Under the pieces are notes generated by a model, which ran no database searches, was not told where the DNA came from, and saw only the letters and a list, made by a program, of their open reading frames with translations. The translations under genes were made by a program, and so were the position numbers. This document shows positions 1 to 8,034 of a stretch of 16,844 nucleotides of DNA, in pieces; position 1 is the first letter of the stretch; the number at the start of each line of letters is the position of its first letter. Source of the DNA: an uncultured Sphingobacteriia bacterium (GTDB taxonomy: Bacteria > Bacteroidota > Bacteroidia > Chitinophagales > Chitinophagaceae); NCBI GenBank assembly GCA_945957225.1, contig CAMFKK010000014.1, positions 1-16,844 of the forward strand, written 5' to 3'.

Positions 1-1298
1 ACATGTTGGGATGCAATGCTTTAGGCAAATCACCTACCAAATTCAATGGTGGTTTATTTACCGTAGATCCCATTTTTACAGATAGTTCTATTCATGGAAC
101 GCCGGATCACCGGAATTGGGGGGGAGGATTACACACAGCACAGAATCAGAGGTTGGTGTATTGGCCCATGCTCAAATCAGGTGATGTAGACCTGATGCAA
201 TCACAATTTGATTTTTATCTCAAGGCCCTACACAATGCAGAACTGAGAACTAGAATTTATTGGAATCATGCAGGTGCTAGTTTTACAGAACAACTTGAAA
301 ATTTTGGGTTACCCAATGTAACAGAATATGGTTGGAAAAGACCAGCTGGTATAGATCCGGGACTTGAGGCAAATGCTTGGTTAGAATATTGTTGGGATAC
401 TTCTTTGGAATTTTGTGAAATGATCCTCCAGTCAAAAACTTATGCAGGTAAAGACATTAAAAAATATCTGCCCTTGATAGAAAGCTGTTTGGTCTTTTTT
501 GATGAACACTATCAATGGATGGCCAAACAAAGAGGAGAACAACCATTGGACGCCAATGGCAAACTCCTACTCTATCCAGGTTCCGCAACAGAGACATTTA
601 AACTGACTACCAATGCCAATTCAACCATTGCAGGATTAAGAACAGTCTCAGAATCCCTGCTCAAGTCTGGTTTATTAGAAGCTGGCAGAATCGCCTATTT
701 TAAAGGCTTTTTACAAAGACTACCTGATATGAGTTTTGGCAATTACAATGGCCATACCACTCTTGCACCTGCCCAAAAATGGGAACGTGTCAATAATGTA
801 GAATCGCCACAGCTATACCCTGTTTTCCCTTGGGGAATCTATGGTATTGGTAAACCTGGATTGGATACCGCCATCAATACTTGGCGCTATGATAGTTTTG
901 CCGTAAAATTCCGTAGCCATGTAGGATGGAAACAGGATAATATTTTTGCTGCCAGATTGGGTTTGGTGGAGGAAGCCAAAAAATGGAATAGCCTCAAACT
1001 CAAAAATGCTGAGAAAAGATTCCCCGCATTTTGGGGACCCGGTTTTGACTGGACACCCGATCATAATTGGGGTGGTTCAGGTATGATTGGCTTACAAGAA
1101 ATGCTCTTACAAACCGATGATAAAAAAATCTATCTATTCCCTGCTTGGCCAAAAGAATGGGATATCCATTTTAAATTACACGCACCTTACCAGACCACTA
1201 TTGAGGCCCGTGTACAAGGGGGTAAATTGGTAGACTTGATAGTGTTACCAAAAGAAAGAGCCAAGGATCTAATCAATCTATTCAATAGACCAAACTAG
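1..1298 (+). CDS. DUF5703-type (GH95-like) glycoside hydrolase, C-terminal part, 5'-truncated
   Basis: The frame is open from the left edge and ends at the TAG at 1296-1298. The first ATG at 3 is probably an internal Met, because this family normally has several hundred more N-terminal residues. About 431 residues are visible. The start matches the middle of DUF5703 proteins, with FNGGLFTVDP, then NWGGGLHTAQNQRLVYWPML, a run about acidic substrate-binding helices, and a GATETF-like segment (YPGSATETFK). Near the C-terminus come FWGPGFDWTPDHNWGG and a small beta domain (IYLFPAWPKEWD) like the tail of GH95 (alpha/alpha)6-barrel enzymes. Established: DUF5703 proteins are common in Bacteroidetes polysaccharide loci, but I know of no settled substrate. 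Its end overlaps the opposing GH106 gene by 21 bp. Export cannot be judged because the N-terminus is missing. The family call is fairly sure and the activity unknown. Confidence 0.75.
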   Translation, partial: MLGCNALGKSPTKFNGGLFTVDPIFTDSSIHGTPDHRNWGGGLHTAQNQRLVYWPMLKSGDVDLMQSQFDFYLKALHNAELRTRIYWNHAGASFTEQLENFGLPNVTEYGWKRPAGIDPGLEANAWLEYCWDTSLEFCEMILQSKTYAGKDIKKYLPLIESCLVFFDEHYQWMAKQRGEQPLDANGKLLLYPGSATETFKLTTNANSTIAGLRTVSESLLKSGLLEAGRIAYFKGFLQRLPDMSFGNYNGHTTLAPAQKWERVNNVESPQLYPVFPWGIYGIGKPGLDTAINTWRYDSFAVKFRSHVGWKQDNIFAARLGLVEEAKKWNSLKLKNAEKRFPAFWGPGFDWTPDHNWGGSGMIGLQEMLLQTDDKKIYLFPAWPKEWDIHFKLHAPYQTTIEARVQGGKLVDLIVLPKERAKDLINLFNRPN

Positions 1299-4200
1299 TT
1301 TTACTGGCCCTATCAAACCCGCTTTTAATAAGGATTTCCCCTCCATTCGCAAAGGTGCAGTGGTCTTAGTGATTTTACCATTCGTAAATGAAAGATGCTC
1401 ACCCAATAAACGGTTAAACCAAGTATTAGTCACTTGAATCTCTAAAACATTTTTTCCTTTTTTTATGGCTTTGCTCAGGTCTACCTGATAAGGTGCTGTC
1501 CAAGCGGTACCACAATCCTTTCCATTTACTCTGATGGTAGCAATATCATGTACCTCCCCCAAGTCTAATAATACCGTTTGATCTACCTGATTGTCAGCTA
1601 CAAAAAAGGCGTTGGTATAAATGGCTGTACCGGAATAATATTTGATGGCAGGGTCTGAATGGTTGGACCATGCATCCAATTTTTCAAGCGCCTGTTTGGC
1701 AAATGGTCCTCCATAAGCTGGATCAAATTTTAGTACCCAATTTTGCTCAAACACGTGTTCTTGTTTTTGCTCAATAGTGGGATAGCTTGGTTGATTAGTT
1801 CTTGCTTTTTTAGGTAGTACTATCAACACTGATCCAGCAGCTTCTAATCTGATGGATACCTGAGTTCTACCGCCTTCCATAGTCCATTGAAAAACGGTAT
1901 TTATCTTTCCTGTATTGGGATTCCAGATTTCTGGAATACCCTTGTTCACGCGCAAAGAAAGTTCTACGTCTTGTGCCCGATTGGCTTGATTGGAAACAAA
2001 ATAAATTTCTGCTTCTTCGGTAGTACGGTGGCTATAGGCAATGGTTCCGGCAGCAGCATTAGAACTTAGATCTGGTGCTATACCCAAATTGCTCAAATTA
2101 GATTGTATAAAAGGAAGCCCTACCATTTTACCTTTTGCAGGCAAGGTTTTCAAGAGTAATGATCTGGCAGAATCAGAACCAATGCTAGAGGGGTCTATTA
2201 AAATAGTAGCGCCTTCTTGCATGAGTGATTTGATTTTTTGGGCTACCGCCATACTCATTTCATGATAAGGCATGAGGGGGTGTTTGCTTGGAAAAACCAA
2301 AACCGAATAACTGCTTCCATTGGCAAAAACCACTTTGCCTTTTTCCACTTTTGCTAGTCTGAGTAAAGCATCTGCATTGAAACAGTCATAGGCATAACCA
2401 TTGAGTGGATTAACCCAATTTTCTGGATCAGCCATCTTGGCTGAATGTGTTACCCCTTCAGGAATGGTTCTTTGAGGTTGACCAAGATTAGCCAATCTTT
2501 CCTGCTCAGATTGCACACGCTCTGGTCCAAATAATCCAGGCAGGGTATGCACCAATCTATCTGGCAATAAAGACCTACTGGGTAATTCTTCTCCAGTAAA
2601 CACGGCGATATCTACCACGGGTTGACCTTCTTGTAACACTGCTTGCGTGCGGCTCAAATAATCCAACCAGACTTTGGCTTGTTTGAACCAGGTTTGGTCT
2701 CTTTGAAAATAGAGTCCTACACCATCTAAAGTCATGCCTGGCTTTTGATCCATCCATGGATTATGGGCCATTACATGAAAGACCAGTTTATTCACCCCCA
2801 GTGCTAGATTTCTATCGCCAATGGCTTTGAGCATGGCTGGATGTTCATCCCATGCCATTCTAAGTTCTGTAAAGCTTTCTGATTGAATGATTTTTTTACC
2901 ATAGATATGCCCTCCAGAAATGGCGTCCAACATGTCATTGGGTTTGTCATGAGTGGGACTTCTTAACCAGAACTCCCCCATGGGCAGATCAGACTGGCTA
3001 TAGTGTAATAAGCCATCACTCATCATGGTGGGTGCTATGCTTTCTGCACTAAACAAAGTGTTTTGTTTGTGTGCTAGGTTTTTCAAGGTTTTGTAAAACA
3101 CATCATTGACAAGTTCTGCAATGGTTTTTCGGATATCTAATAAAACTTGCTCACTTTGTTTGGCAGAGCCGATGGGTATTCCCGCCACAACAGGCAATAA
3201 GGGGCGAAGGGCGTATCCCCTTCTTTGTTGGAATGCTTTTTCAAAATTGGCTGACCAGTTTTGACTGCCACATTCCCAACTATCTACATGAAATACTTTC
3301 AAGACATCTTTGGCTGCTGGACCCGCCATTTCAAAAGCTTTGCCAAACCAACTAGCATATTGCAATTGAATAGCAGCTTCATTAAACTTGTCTGCTTCTA
3401 ATCCTTTTCCAGCACCACCGGTTTCATTTTTATGACCAGTAGCAGTATGCCCCATTCTTAGTATCATCCAATTACCTGCAGGGGCAGTCCAATGCAATTT
3501 TCCATTTTGATAGTGTTGACTAAGATCAAATATTTCCTTTGGTTGAATACATAATGATGTAGGCAAATCTGTTTCATTAGACCTTTCAATCACACGCCAG
3601 ATAGAACCATTCTTTGACTCAAATTGGTTGATCAATGCTTCATTAGACAGTACAATGGCATTGAGTTTGAGGGTGGGTTTCCACTTGGCTGCATCAAGGT
3701 CTTCCGCACCGGGTTCTGTTCCTATTTTATCATAAACAAATCTAAAATAAGCTGCTTTGGTGGTAGGTATGGTATGGGTTACTTCTTCATCATTGTCTTG
3801 CCATCCATGTCTGGGAGAAGCTAATTGTTTGACATTGGTAAAATGTATGCCATCATCACTGCTTTGTACCAAGAGCCGTTGGGCTTGAAAATTATTACCC
3901 GCAGTTTTTACTACCAGGGAACGGCAGGTAAAAGGTTCAGCAAAATGGTATTGAACCCAAGCCACCGTATCTGATCTAAATGTTTCTTTTGACAAAGGGT
4001 TTTTCAAAAAATCAACATTCAATCCAGGTTTACTAGAACTGATTTGAAGCTTTACCTGACTACTCAAAACAAGGCCCTCTTGTTTGATTGGATAAGCATA
4101 GACGGCAATATCTTGATAATAGTTTTCTTTTTTCTCTGGAGTGGTTAAACTATCATCAAACTGTGCTCCCCCTTTGACAAAGGTTTTGGTCCAAACCAAT

Positions 4201-4658
4201 TTTTGCATGGAAGCCGCTGGCTTGATCCATGGCCCACCAGCAAGGGCAAAACCATCGCTTAGGTGCATGCCAATTTGAATACCCAAACGCTTGGCTTCTG
4301 TCATGGCAAATTTAACCTTGTCCCACCAAGCAGCAGACAATTGTCTACTGGTTGGTTGAAAATCAATTTTAGCACTGGTGTCTTTGATAGGCATTAAATA
4401 AGCACCAGCAATACCAACCAATTTCATGGCTTCCAAATCTGCAGTAATTCCTTTTTTAGAAATGGCTCCGTGCATCCAATACCAGAATACCCAGGGTTTG
4501 GCAGTATTGCTGGGATGTAAGAATGCCTGTTCCAAATTGCTCTTAACAGTTTGTTCTTTTGCAGGCTTTTTCTTGGGCTTCTTTTTTTTAGCCAACACAG
4601 GACTTGTTGCAAAACAACATATCAGTAATAGTAATAGAATATACTTAACTAGTCTCAT
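1278..4658 (-). CDS. GH106 alpha-L-rhamnosidase, periplasmic
   Basis: The 1126-residue protein starts at ATG 4658 with a Sec signal peptide (MRLVKYILLLLLICC... to about residue 23, cleavage after VLA; no lipobox). A very Lys-rich stretch follows (KKKKPKKKPAKEQ, about 24-36). The GH106 signature is clear: PWVFWYWMHGAISKKGITAD (55-74), GIQIGMHLSDGFALAGGPW (126-144), and later DSWECGSQNW (459-468), MGEFWLRSP (560-568) and QSESFTE (592-598). E462 and E562 are the candidate acid and base; they fall almost at the numbers I recall for BT0986, the GH106 enzyme that removes terminal rhamnose from RG-II chain B. Residues about 240-340 look like a beta-sandwich insert. The C-terminus (VNGKDCGTAW, NTWFNRLLGE) is a galactose-binding-like domain. 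It is the last gene of the operon, 35 bp after the transporter. The substrate is inferred from family and context; a general rhamnogalacturonan rhamnosidase is the alternative. Confidence 0.9.
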   Translation of the reverse strand: MRLVKYILLLLLICCFATSPVLAKKKKPKKKPAKEQTVKSNLEQAFLHPSNTAKPWVFWYWMHGAISKKGITADLEAMKLVGIAGAYLMPIKDTSAKIDFQPTSRQLSAAWWDKVKFAMTEAKRLGIQIGMHLSDGFALAGGPWIKPAASMQKLVWTKTFVKGGAQFDDSLTTPEKKENYYQDIAVYAYPIKQEGLVLSSQVKLQISSSKPGLNVDFLKNPLSKETFRSDTVAWVQYHFAEPFTCRSLVVKTAGNNFQAQRLLVQSSDDGIHFTNVKQLASPRHGWQDNDEEVTHTIPTTKAAYFRFVYDKIGTEPGAEDLDAAKWKPTLKLNAIVLSNEALINQFESKNGSIWRVIERSNETDLPTSLCIQPKEIFDLSQHYQNGKLHWTAPAGNWMILRMGHTATGHKNETGGAGKGLEADKFNEAAIQLQYASWFGKAFEMAGPAAKDVLKVFHVDSWECGSQNWSANFEKAFQQRRGYALRPLLPVVAGIPIGSAKQSEQVLLDIRKTIAELVNDVFYKTLKNLAHKQNTLFSAESIAPTMMSDGLLHYSQSDLPMGEFWLRSPTHDKPNDMLDAISGGHIYGKKIIQSESFTELRMAWDEHPAMLKAIGDRNLALGVNKLVFHVMAHNPWMDQKPGMTLDGVGLYFQRDQTWFKQAKVWLDYLSRTQAVLQEGQPVVDIAVFTGEELPSRSLLPDRLVHTLPGLFGPERVQSEQERLANLGQPQRTIPEGVTHSAKMADPENWVNPLNGYAYDCFNADALLRLAKVEKGKVVFANGSSYSVLVFPSKHPLMPYHEMSMAVAQKIKSLMQEGATILIDPSSIGSDSARSLLLKTLPAKGKMVGLPFIQSNLSNLGIAPDLSSNAAAGTIAYSHRTTEEAEIYFVSNQANRAQDVELSLRVNKGIPEIWNPNTGKINTVFQWTMEGGRTQVSIRLEAAGSVLIVLPKKARTNQPSYPTIEQKQEHVFEQNWVLKFDPAYGGPFAKQALEKLDAWSNHSDPAIKYYSGTAIYTNAFFVADNQVDQTVLLDLGEVHDIATIRVNGKDCGTAWTAPYQVDLSKAIKKGKNVLEIQVTNTWFNRLLGEHLSFTNGKITKTTAPLRMEGKSLLKAGLIGPVKLVWSIE

Positions 4659-4693
4659 TAGAATTCTTTGCTTTCATGAAGTTAGTTATTATA

Positions 4694-5986
4694 CTATTTC
4701 GGCTCCCTTTCTGCTAATGCAGCTTCTTTGAAAGACTGTTTGCGCCAATAATTGGCCAGTATGGAACCGGAGATATTCATCCAGGGACTAAATACAGCAG
4801 CAGGTAAACCAACCGTACCCAATTTACCCATACTACCTGCTAGTCCAGAAGCCATACCCCCATTTTGTAACCCTACTTCAAAAGCAATGGTTCTAGAGGA
4901 GTTTTTGTCTAGTCCAAATAATCGGCCCAGCCAATAGCCAAAAAAATATCCGGCGCCATTGTGTAATACGGAACAGAAAAACAAAAGCCAACCTACTTTC
5001 ATCAAATTATCGTGACCGGAAGCAGTAGTAACGGTAGTAAAATAAATGATTCCTGCCATAGATGCATAAGGTAACCATTTGTCTAATTGCTGAAATTGCT
5101 GATGCAAAAAATGATAGCCAACGCCCAAGACAAAAGCTGCTAATAGGAAAAAGAAAATTTCTAAGGAAGCCAACAATGGACTTGTCCCTAGACTAGATGC
5201 TAGCAAATTCCAAAGACCAAAAGGAAGACAAATTAAAACAAGCAAGCTTACTATAGCTATGCCAATCATTTTTTTGATCTGTGCAACAGGCGCAGTTTTT
5301 AAGTAATCAGCCAGCAAGGCAGCACTAATGGGCACAATCACAATCTTGATAATTTCCATCATCATATTTAAGAACTTGACTTCTATTAAAGTGCCTGCCA
5401 ACCAATGCATCAACAAGGGCGTTAGAAAGGGAGCCGCCATGGTGGCCATGGCAGTGACTACCACAGACAATACCATATTGGCTTTGGCCAAATAGACCAT
5501 TACATTAGATGCAAGACCGCTAGAACAAGAACCAATTAAAATAATCCCTGCAGCAATCTCTGGGTCAAAATGAAAAATTCTAGTTAGGGCAAAACCCATC
5601 AGCGGCATCACAGAAAAATGACAGAATAATCCAATGGCCACGCCCTTTCCCGTACTGGCAAGTCCAGAAAAATCTTTCAAACTCATTTGAATACCCATGC
5701 CAAACATGACTAGTTGAATTACAACCAGCATTAACCATTTATTTCTTAAATCAAAATCCCCCCATTTGGTAAAAGCAGTTGGATAGATCATGCCTGCTAC
5801 TACCGCTACCAAGATCCAAGCCGTGTATTGGTAACCACTTAGACTGGGAAAATACTTAAGCGATAATGCCAACCCAATAGCGCTGATCATGGACGCCGGT
5901 TGCCAAATGGCTGGTATCTGTAAACCAAGTCCTATCAAAATTCCAGATAAAGCCAAGAGGGTTATTAATGGGATCAATTTATTCAT
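4694..5986 (-). CDS. BASS-family (bile acid:Na+ symporter-like) organic anion transporter
   Basis: This is a 430-residue integral membrane protein with about 10-12 hydrophobic segments and no cleavable signal. Family marks are MFGMGIQMSLKDF (94-106), the first discontinuous-helix motif IGSCSSGLASNVMVYLAKAN (151-170) followed by an ATMAAPFLTP segment, and the second motif SSRTIAFEVGLQNGGMASGL (363-382). N161, E370, Q374 and N375 sit where Na+-coordinating residues lie in the family. It is longer than most bacterial BASS proteins (about 300-330), mainly through an extra N-terminal pair of hydrophobic segments (about 1-47). Established: BASS proteins move organic anions such as bile salts, pyruvate, 2-oxo acids and glycolate/glycerate. 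Placed 10 bp after the racemase-like gene and beside a sugar-acid kinase, it is likely to import a sugar acid, or to export an acid product, across the inner membrane. The substrate is inference. Confidence 0.85.
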   Translation of the reverse strand: MNKLIPLITLLALSGILIGLGLQIPAIWQPASMISAIGLALSLKYFPSLSGYQYTAWILVAVVAGMIYPTAFTKWGDFDLRNKWLMLVVIQLVMFGMGIQMSLKDFSGLASTGKGVAIGLFCHFSVMPLMGFALTRIFHFDPEIAAGIILIGSCSSGLASNVMVYLAKANMVLSVVVTAMATMAAPFLTPLLMHWLAGTLIEVKFLNMMMEIIKIVIVPISAALLADYLKTAPVAQIKKMIGIAIVSLLVLICLPFGLWNLLASSLGTSPLLASLEIFFFLLAAFVLGVGYHFLHQQFQQLDKWLPYASMAGIIYFTTVTTASGHDNLMKVGWLLFFCSVLHNGAGYFFGYWLGRLFGLDKNSSRTIAFEVGLQNGGMASGLAGSMGKLGTVGLPAAVFSPWMNISGSILANYWRKQSFKEAALAEREPK

Positions 5987-5996
5987 CAGAATTGTC

Positions 5997-6659
5997 TTAG
6001 GATAATAAACTAGCTAGATGTTGAATGGCAATGGCTGGGCTAGCCAAGATGGGTACTTTTTTATCGGCTTCCGATAGTTGGTCAACTACCCTAGCCATAG
6101 AAGCCTGTGCCAATAAAATCACGTCTACTTGGGTAGATAATTCTATCAATGCTTTTGCTACCATGGTATCATGTGTTGCTGCGTCTCCACTCATCAATGC
6201 ATCAAAAGCACCTTCACATAATTTTGAAACAAGTTGAATTTCTTTCCCTGCCAATGCAGCCCTTCTACTCACCAGATCAGAAGTGGGTCCCAATGTGGTT
6301 GCTAGGGTTGCCACTACACCAATCCTTGTTCCAGATTTAACAGCAAGGTCTGCCATGGGTTGATCCACTCGTAATACGGGAACACTTGACAAAGCTGCCC
6401 CCATTTCAACAGCAGCCCCAATTGAAGAACAGGTAACTAGGATAAAATCGGCGCCAGCCGCAGCGGCAGAACCCGTATAATCCACTACCCTTCTTGCTGT
6501 GTCTGGTCTAAGCTCTCCACAACTGATCACGTTTTTGATAAGACTATCGTCTACAATATTGAAGACTTTGACATTTGGCAAATACTGTGTACACAATGCC
6601 TGAAATACCGGAACCAATGTGGCCGAGGTATGAATTAATCCCAATGTTTTTTGTTGCAT
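5997..6659 (-). CDS. Asp/Glu racemase superfamily protein with only the first family cysteine
   Basis: The 220-residue cytoplasmic protein starts at ATG 6659, 20 bp after the kinase stop. The pattern of two similar alpha/beta halves fits the Asp/Glu/hydantoin racemase fold. The first half begins TLGLIHTSATLVP and carries ILVTCSSIG with C77 at the first catalytic-Cys position; the second half begins RIGVVATLATT. Where the second Cys is expected (family pattern LGC) the protein reads ILLAQASMA, so Q185 replaces it. Family members use two cysteines for racemisation or cis-trans isomerisation, while arylmalonate decarboxylase works with one, although there it is the second that is kept. A plain amino-acid racemase (murI-like) is therefore unlikely. 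Between a sugar-acid kinase and an anion transporter it more plausibly acts on the imported acid as isomerase, epimerase, decarboxylase or lyase. The exact reaction is unknown. Confidence 0.8.
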   Translation of the reverse strand: MQQKTLGLIHTSATLVPVFQALCTQYLPNVKVFNIVDDSLIKNVISCGELRPDTARRVVDYTGSAAAAGADFILVTCSSIGAAVEMGAALSSVPVLRVDQPMADLAVKSGTRIGVVATLATTLGPTSDLVSRRAALAGKEIQLVSKLCEGAFDALMSGDAATHDTMVAKALIELSTQVDVILLAQASMARVVDQLSEADKKVPILASPAIAIQHLASLLS

Positions 6660-6679
6660 TTCTTAGTATTGATCATTAT

Positions 6680-8029
6680 TTATAAATCTTCTGACAAGCC
6701 ATCGCGCAGCAAACCAAAATAATTGGCTGCTCCCACCTGACCTCCTTTAAAATTGATTTCTATTCCATCCATCATGGCATGACTAGCAAATGTTGTACAA
6801 AGCGGCGCTCCTGCTACCAAGGGTGACAACATTTCAACTGCTTGAATACCCATGGCCCTAGCAGCATGACTGGAACTATCGCCACCGGCTAAAACAATAC
6901 GCTTGACTGGTTGCGCTGCTTGTAATAGAAGCGCTATTTCTCCCAATATGGTTCCCAAAATGTCTGAAGGAATATTTTTTTCTTGATGACTGTCAGACCC
7001 GTTGGTATGAATAATCAAACTGGTTTTATTGGCAAGTGACTGTTTGGCTTTTTCCAATAAAGCTTGTATGGAACTTGCTTGCATACCCCATTCAACAGCT
7101 TCCTGCACATCAAAAGACAGCACTTCAAAACCCTGTTGGGCTGCCCAAAGAATTTGCGCTCCTGTAACAGGTGAACAAGATCCGGATAATACCAATAAAG
7201 GTTCAACGGGTTGAATCACTGGCCAATCAGATTTTGGAGCCAAGATTCCTTGTTCTGCAAAAGCAGCTCCTAGTGCGGATTCCACGCCAGAGGAACCTAC
7301 TGTAAACAATCCATTATGCTCTTTAGACAATTGATCTAATAATAAACCAATTTTGCCTAATTGACTTTGATAGAGTGCATCAAACAACACAATGGATGCA
7401 CCATCTGACAATTCTTCTTGATAACGTTTTTGGAGTAATGCAATAGAAAGTTCTATATCCAAGATATTGATCAGTCCAACCATTTGATTGGTTTGTTTGG
7501 CCAAATGCAAACGCAGGTCTGATTCCGATGAAGGTGTTACTGGATGTAATTTCATAGAAGGATGTCTATCCAGTCTATAGATATCGCCATTGCTTCCAAT
7601 ACCCATTCTGGCAAATAGATTACCAAATAACCCATACCTACCCAAGGATGGTGCGGCTACCAACAAGGGAATACTAGGATGGTTAAAAATCTCTTTGGCC
7701 AAATCCATGACTTTGCCAATAGAACCTACTTGTGGTGATGAATCAAATGTGGAACAAACCTTATAATGAATATGTCTGATGCCCATTTGTTGTAGTTGCA
7801 TAAATGCCGGTCTCAAACTGGCTTCCATGGCAGCGGGAGGCAGACTTCTGGTTTTTCCTGCAATTCCAAATGCTTGCAATTCTGGCATAGATGCAAGTGT
7901 TGCAGCTGTTGGTGGATCAATAAACAACCTGGTTTTGGCTCCTGCCAATGAAAGGGATTCTAGGGCATCTGTAGATCCCGTAAAATCATCTCCATAAAAT
8001 GCCAATAGTATTTGTTCTTGGGTTTGCAC
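6680..8029 (-). CDS. Four-carbon acid sugar kinase family (DUF1537), 3-oxo-isoapionate/3-oxo-tetronate kinase-like
   Basis: This 449-residue cytoplasmic protein has the usual length and both halves of DUF1537 kinases. The N-terminal substrate domain carries YGDDFTGSTDALES (12-25) and HYKVCSTFDSSPQVGSIG (88-105). The C-terminal nucleotide-binding domain carries VLSGSCSPVTGAQI (280-293), LAGGDSSSHAARAMG (380-394) and FKGGQVG (427-433). The start is a GTG at 8029; the next in-frame Met, about residue 48, lies after the essential DDFTGS loop, so GTG is the real start. It begins 5 bp after the RLP stop. Established: characterised members phosphorylate 3-oxo-tetronates (OtnK) or, in D-apiose pathways, 3-oxo-isoapionate (OiaK), whose product is used by a RuBisCO-like protein. 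Adjacency to an RLP favours the OiaK-like role, with ATP phosphorylating a branched 3-oxo acid. The exact substrate is inferred, and the Asp/Glu racemase neighbour is not part of that known pathway. Confidence 0.88.
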   Translation of the reverse strand: MQTQEQILLAFYGDDFTGSTDALESLSLAGAKTRLFIDPPTAATLASMPELQAFGIAGKTRSLPPAAMEASLRPAFMQLQQMGIRHIHYKVCSTFDSSPQVGSIGKVMDLAKEIFNHPSIPLLVAAPSLGRYGLFGNLFARMGIGSNGDIYRLDRHPSMKLHPVTPSSESDLRLHLAKQTNQMVGLINILDIELSIALLQKRYQEELSDGASIVLFDALYQSQLGKIGLLLDQLSKEHNGLFTVGSSGVESALGAAFAEQGILAPKSDWPVIQPVEPLLVLSGSCSPVTGAQILWAAQQGFEVLSFDVQEAVEWGMQASSIQALLEKAKQSLANKTSLIIHTNGSDSHQEKNIPSDILGTILGEIALLLQAAQPVKRIVLAGGDSSSHAARAMGIQAVEMLSPLVAGAPLCTTFASHAMMDGIEINFKGGQVGAANYFGLLRDGLSEDL

Positions 8030-8034
8030 GATAT

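Noticed and set aside
4659..4693. Separate promoter or terminator between the BASS and GH106 genes
   Set aside because: The 35-bp gap is the longest in the operon, but has no hairpin plus T run and no clear Bacteroidetes -7/-33 pair (TAnnTTTG and TTTG).
4426..4731. Plus-strand open frame of 101 codons over the GH106 5' end and the gap before it
   Set aside because: It is opposite the GH106 signal peptide and N-terminus; its hydrophobic composition is explained by the complementary Lys-rich codons.
5997..6659. Glutamate racemase (murI) for cell-wall synthesis
   Set aside because: The second catalytic Cys is replaced by Gln and the gene lies in a catabolic operon, so this assignment is not supported.
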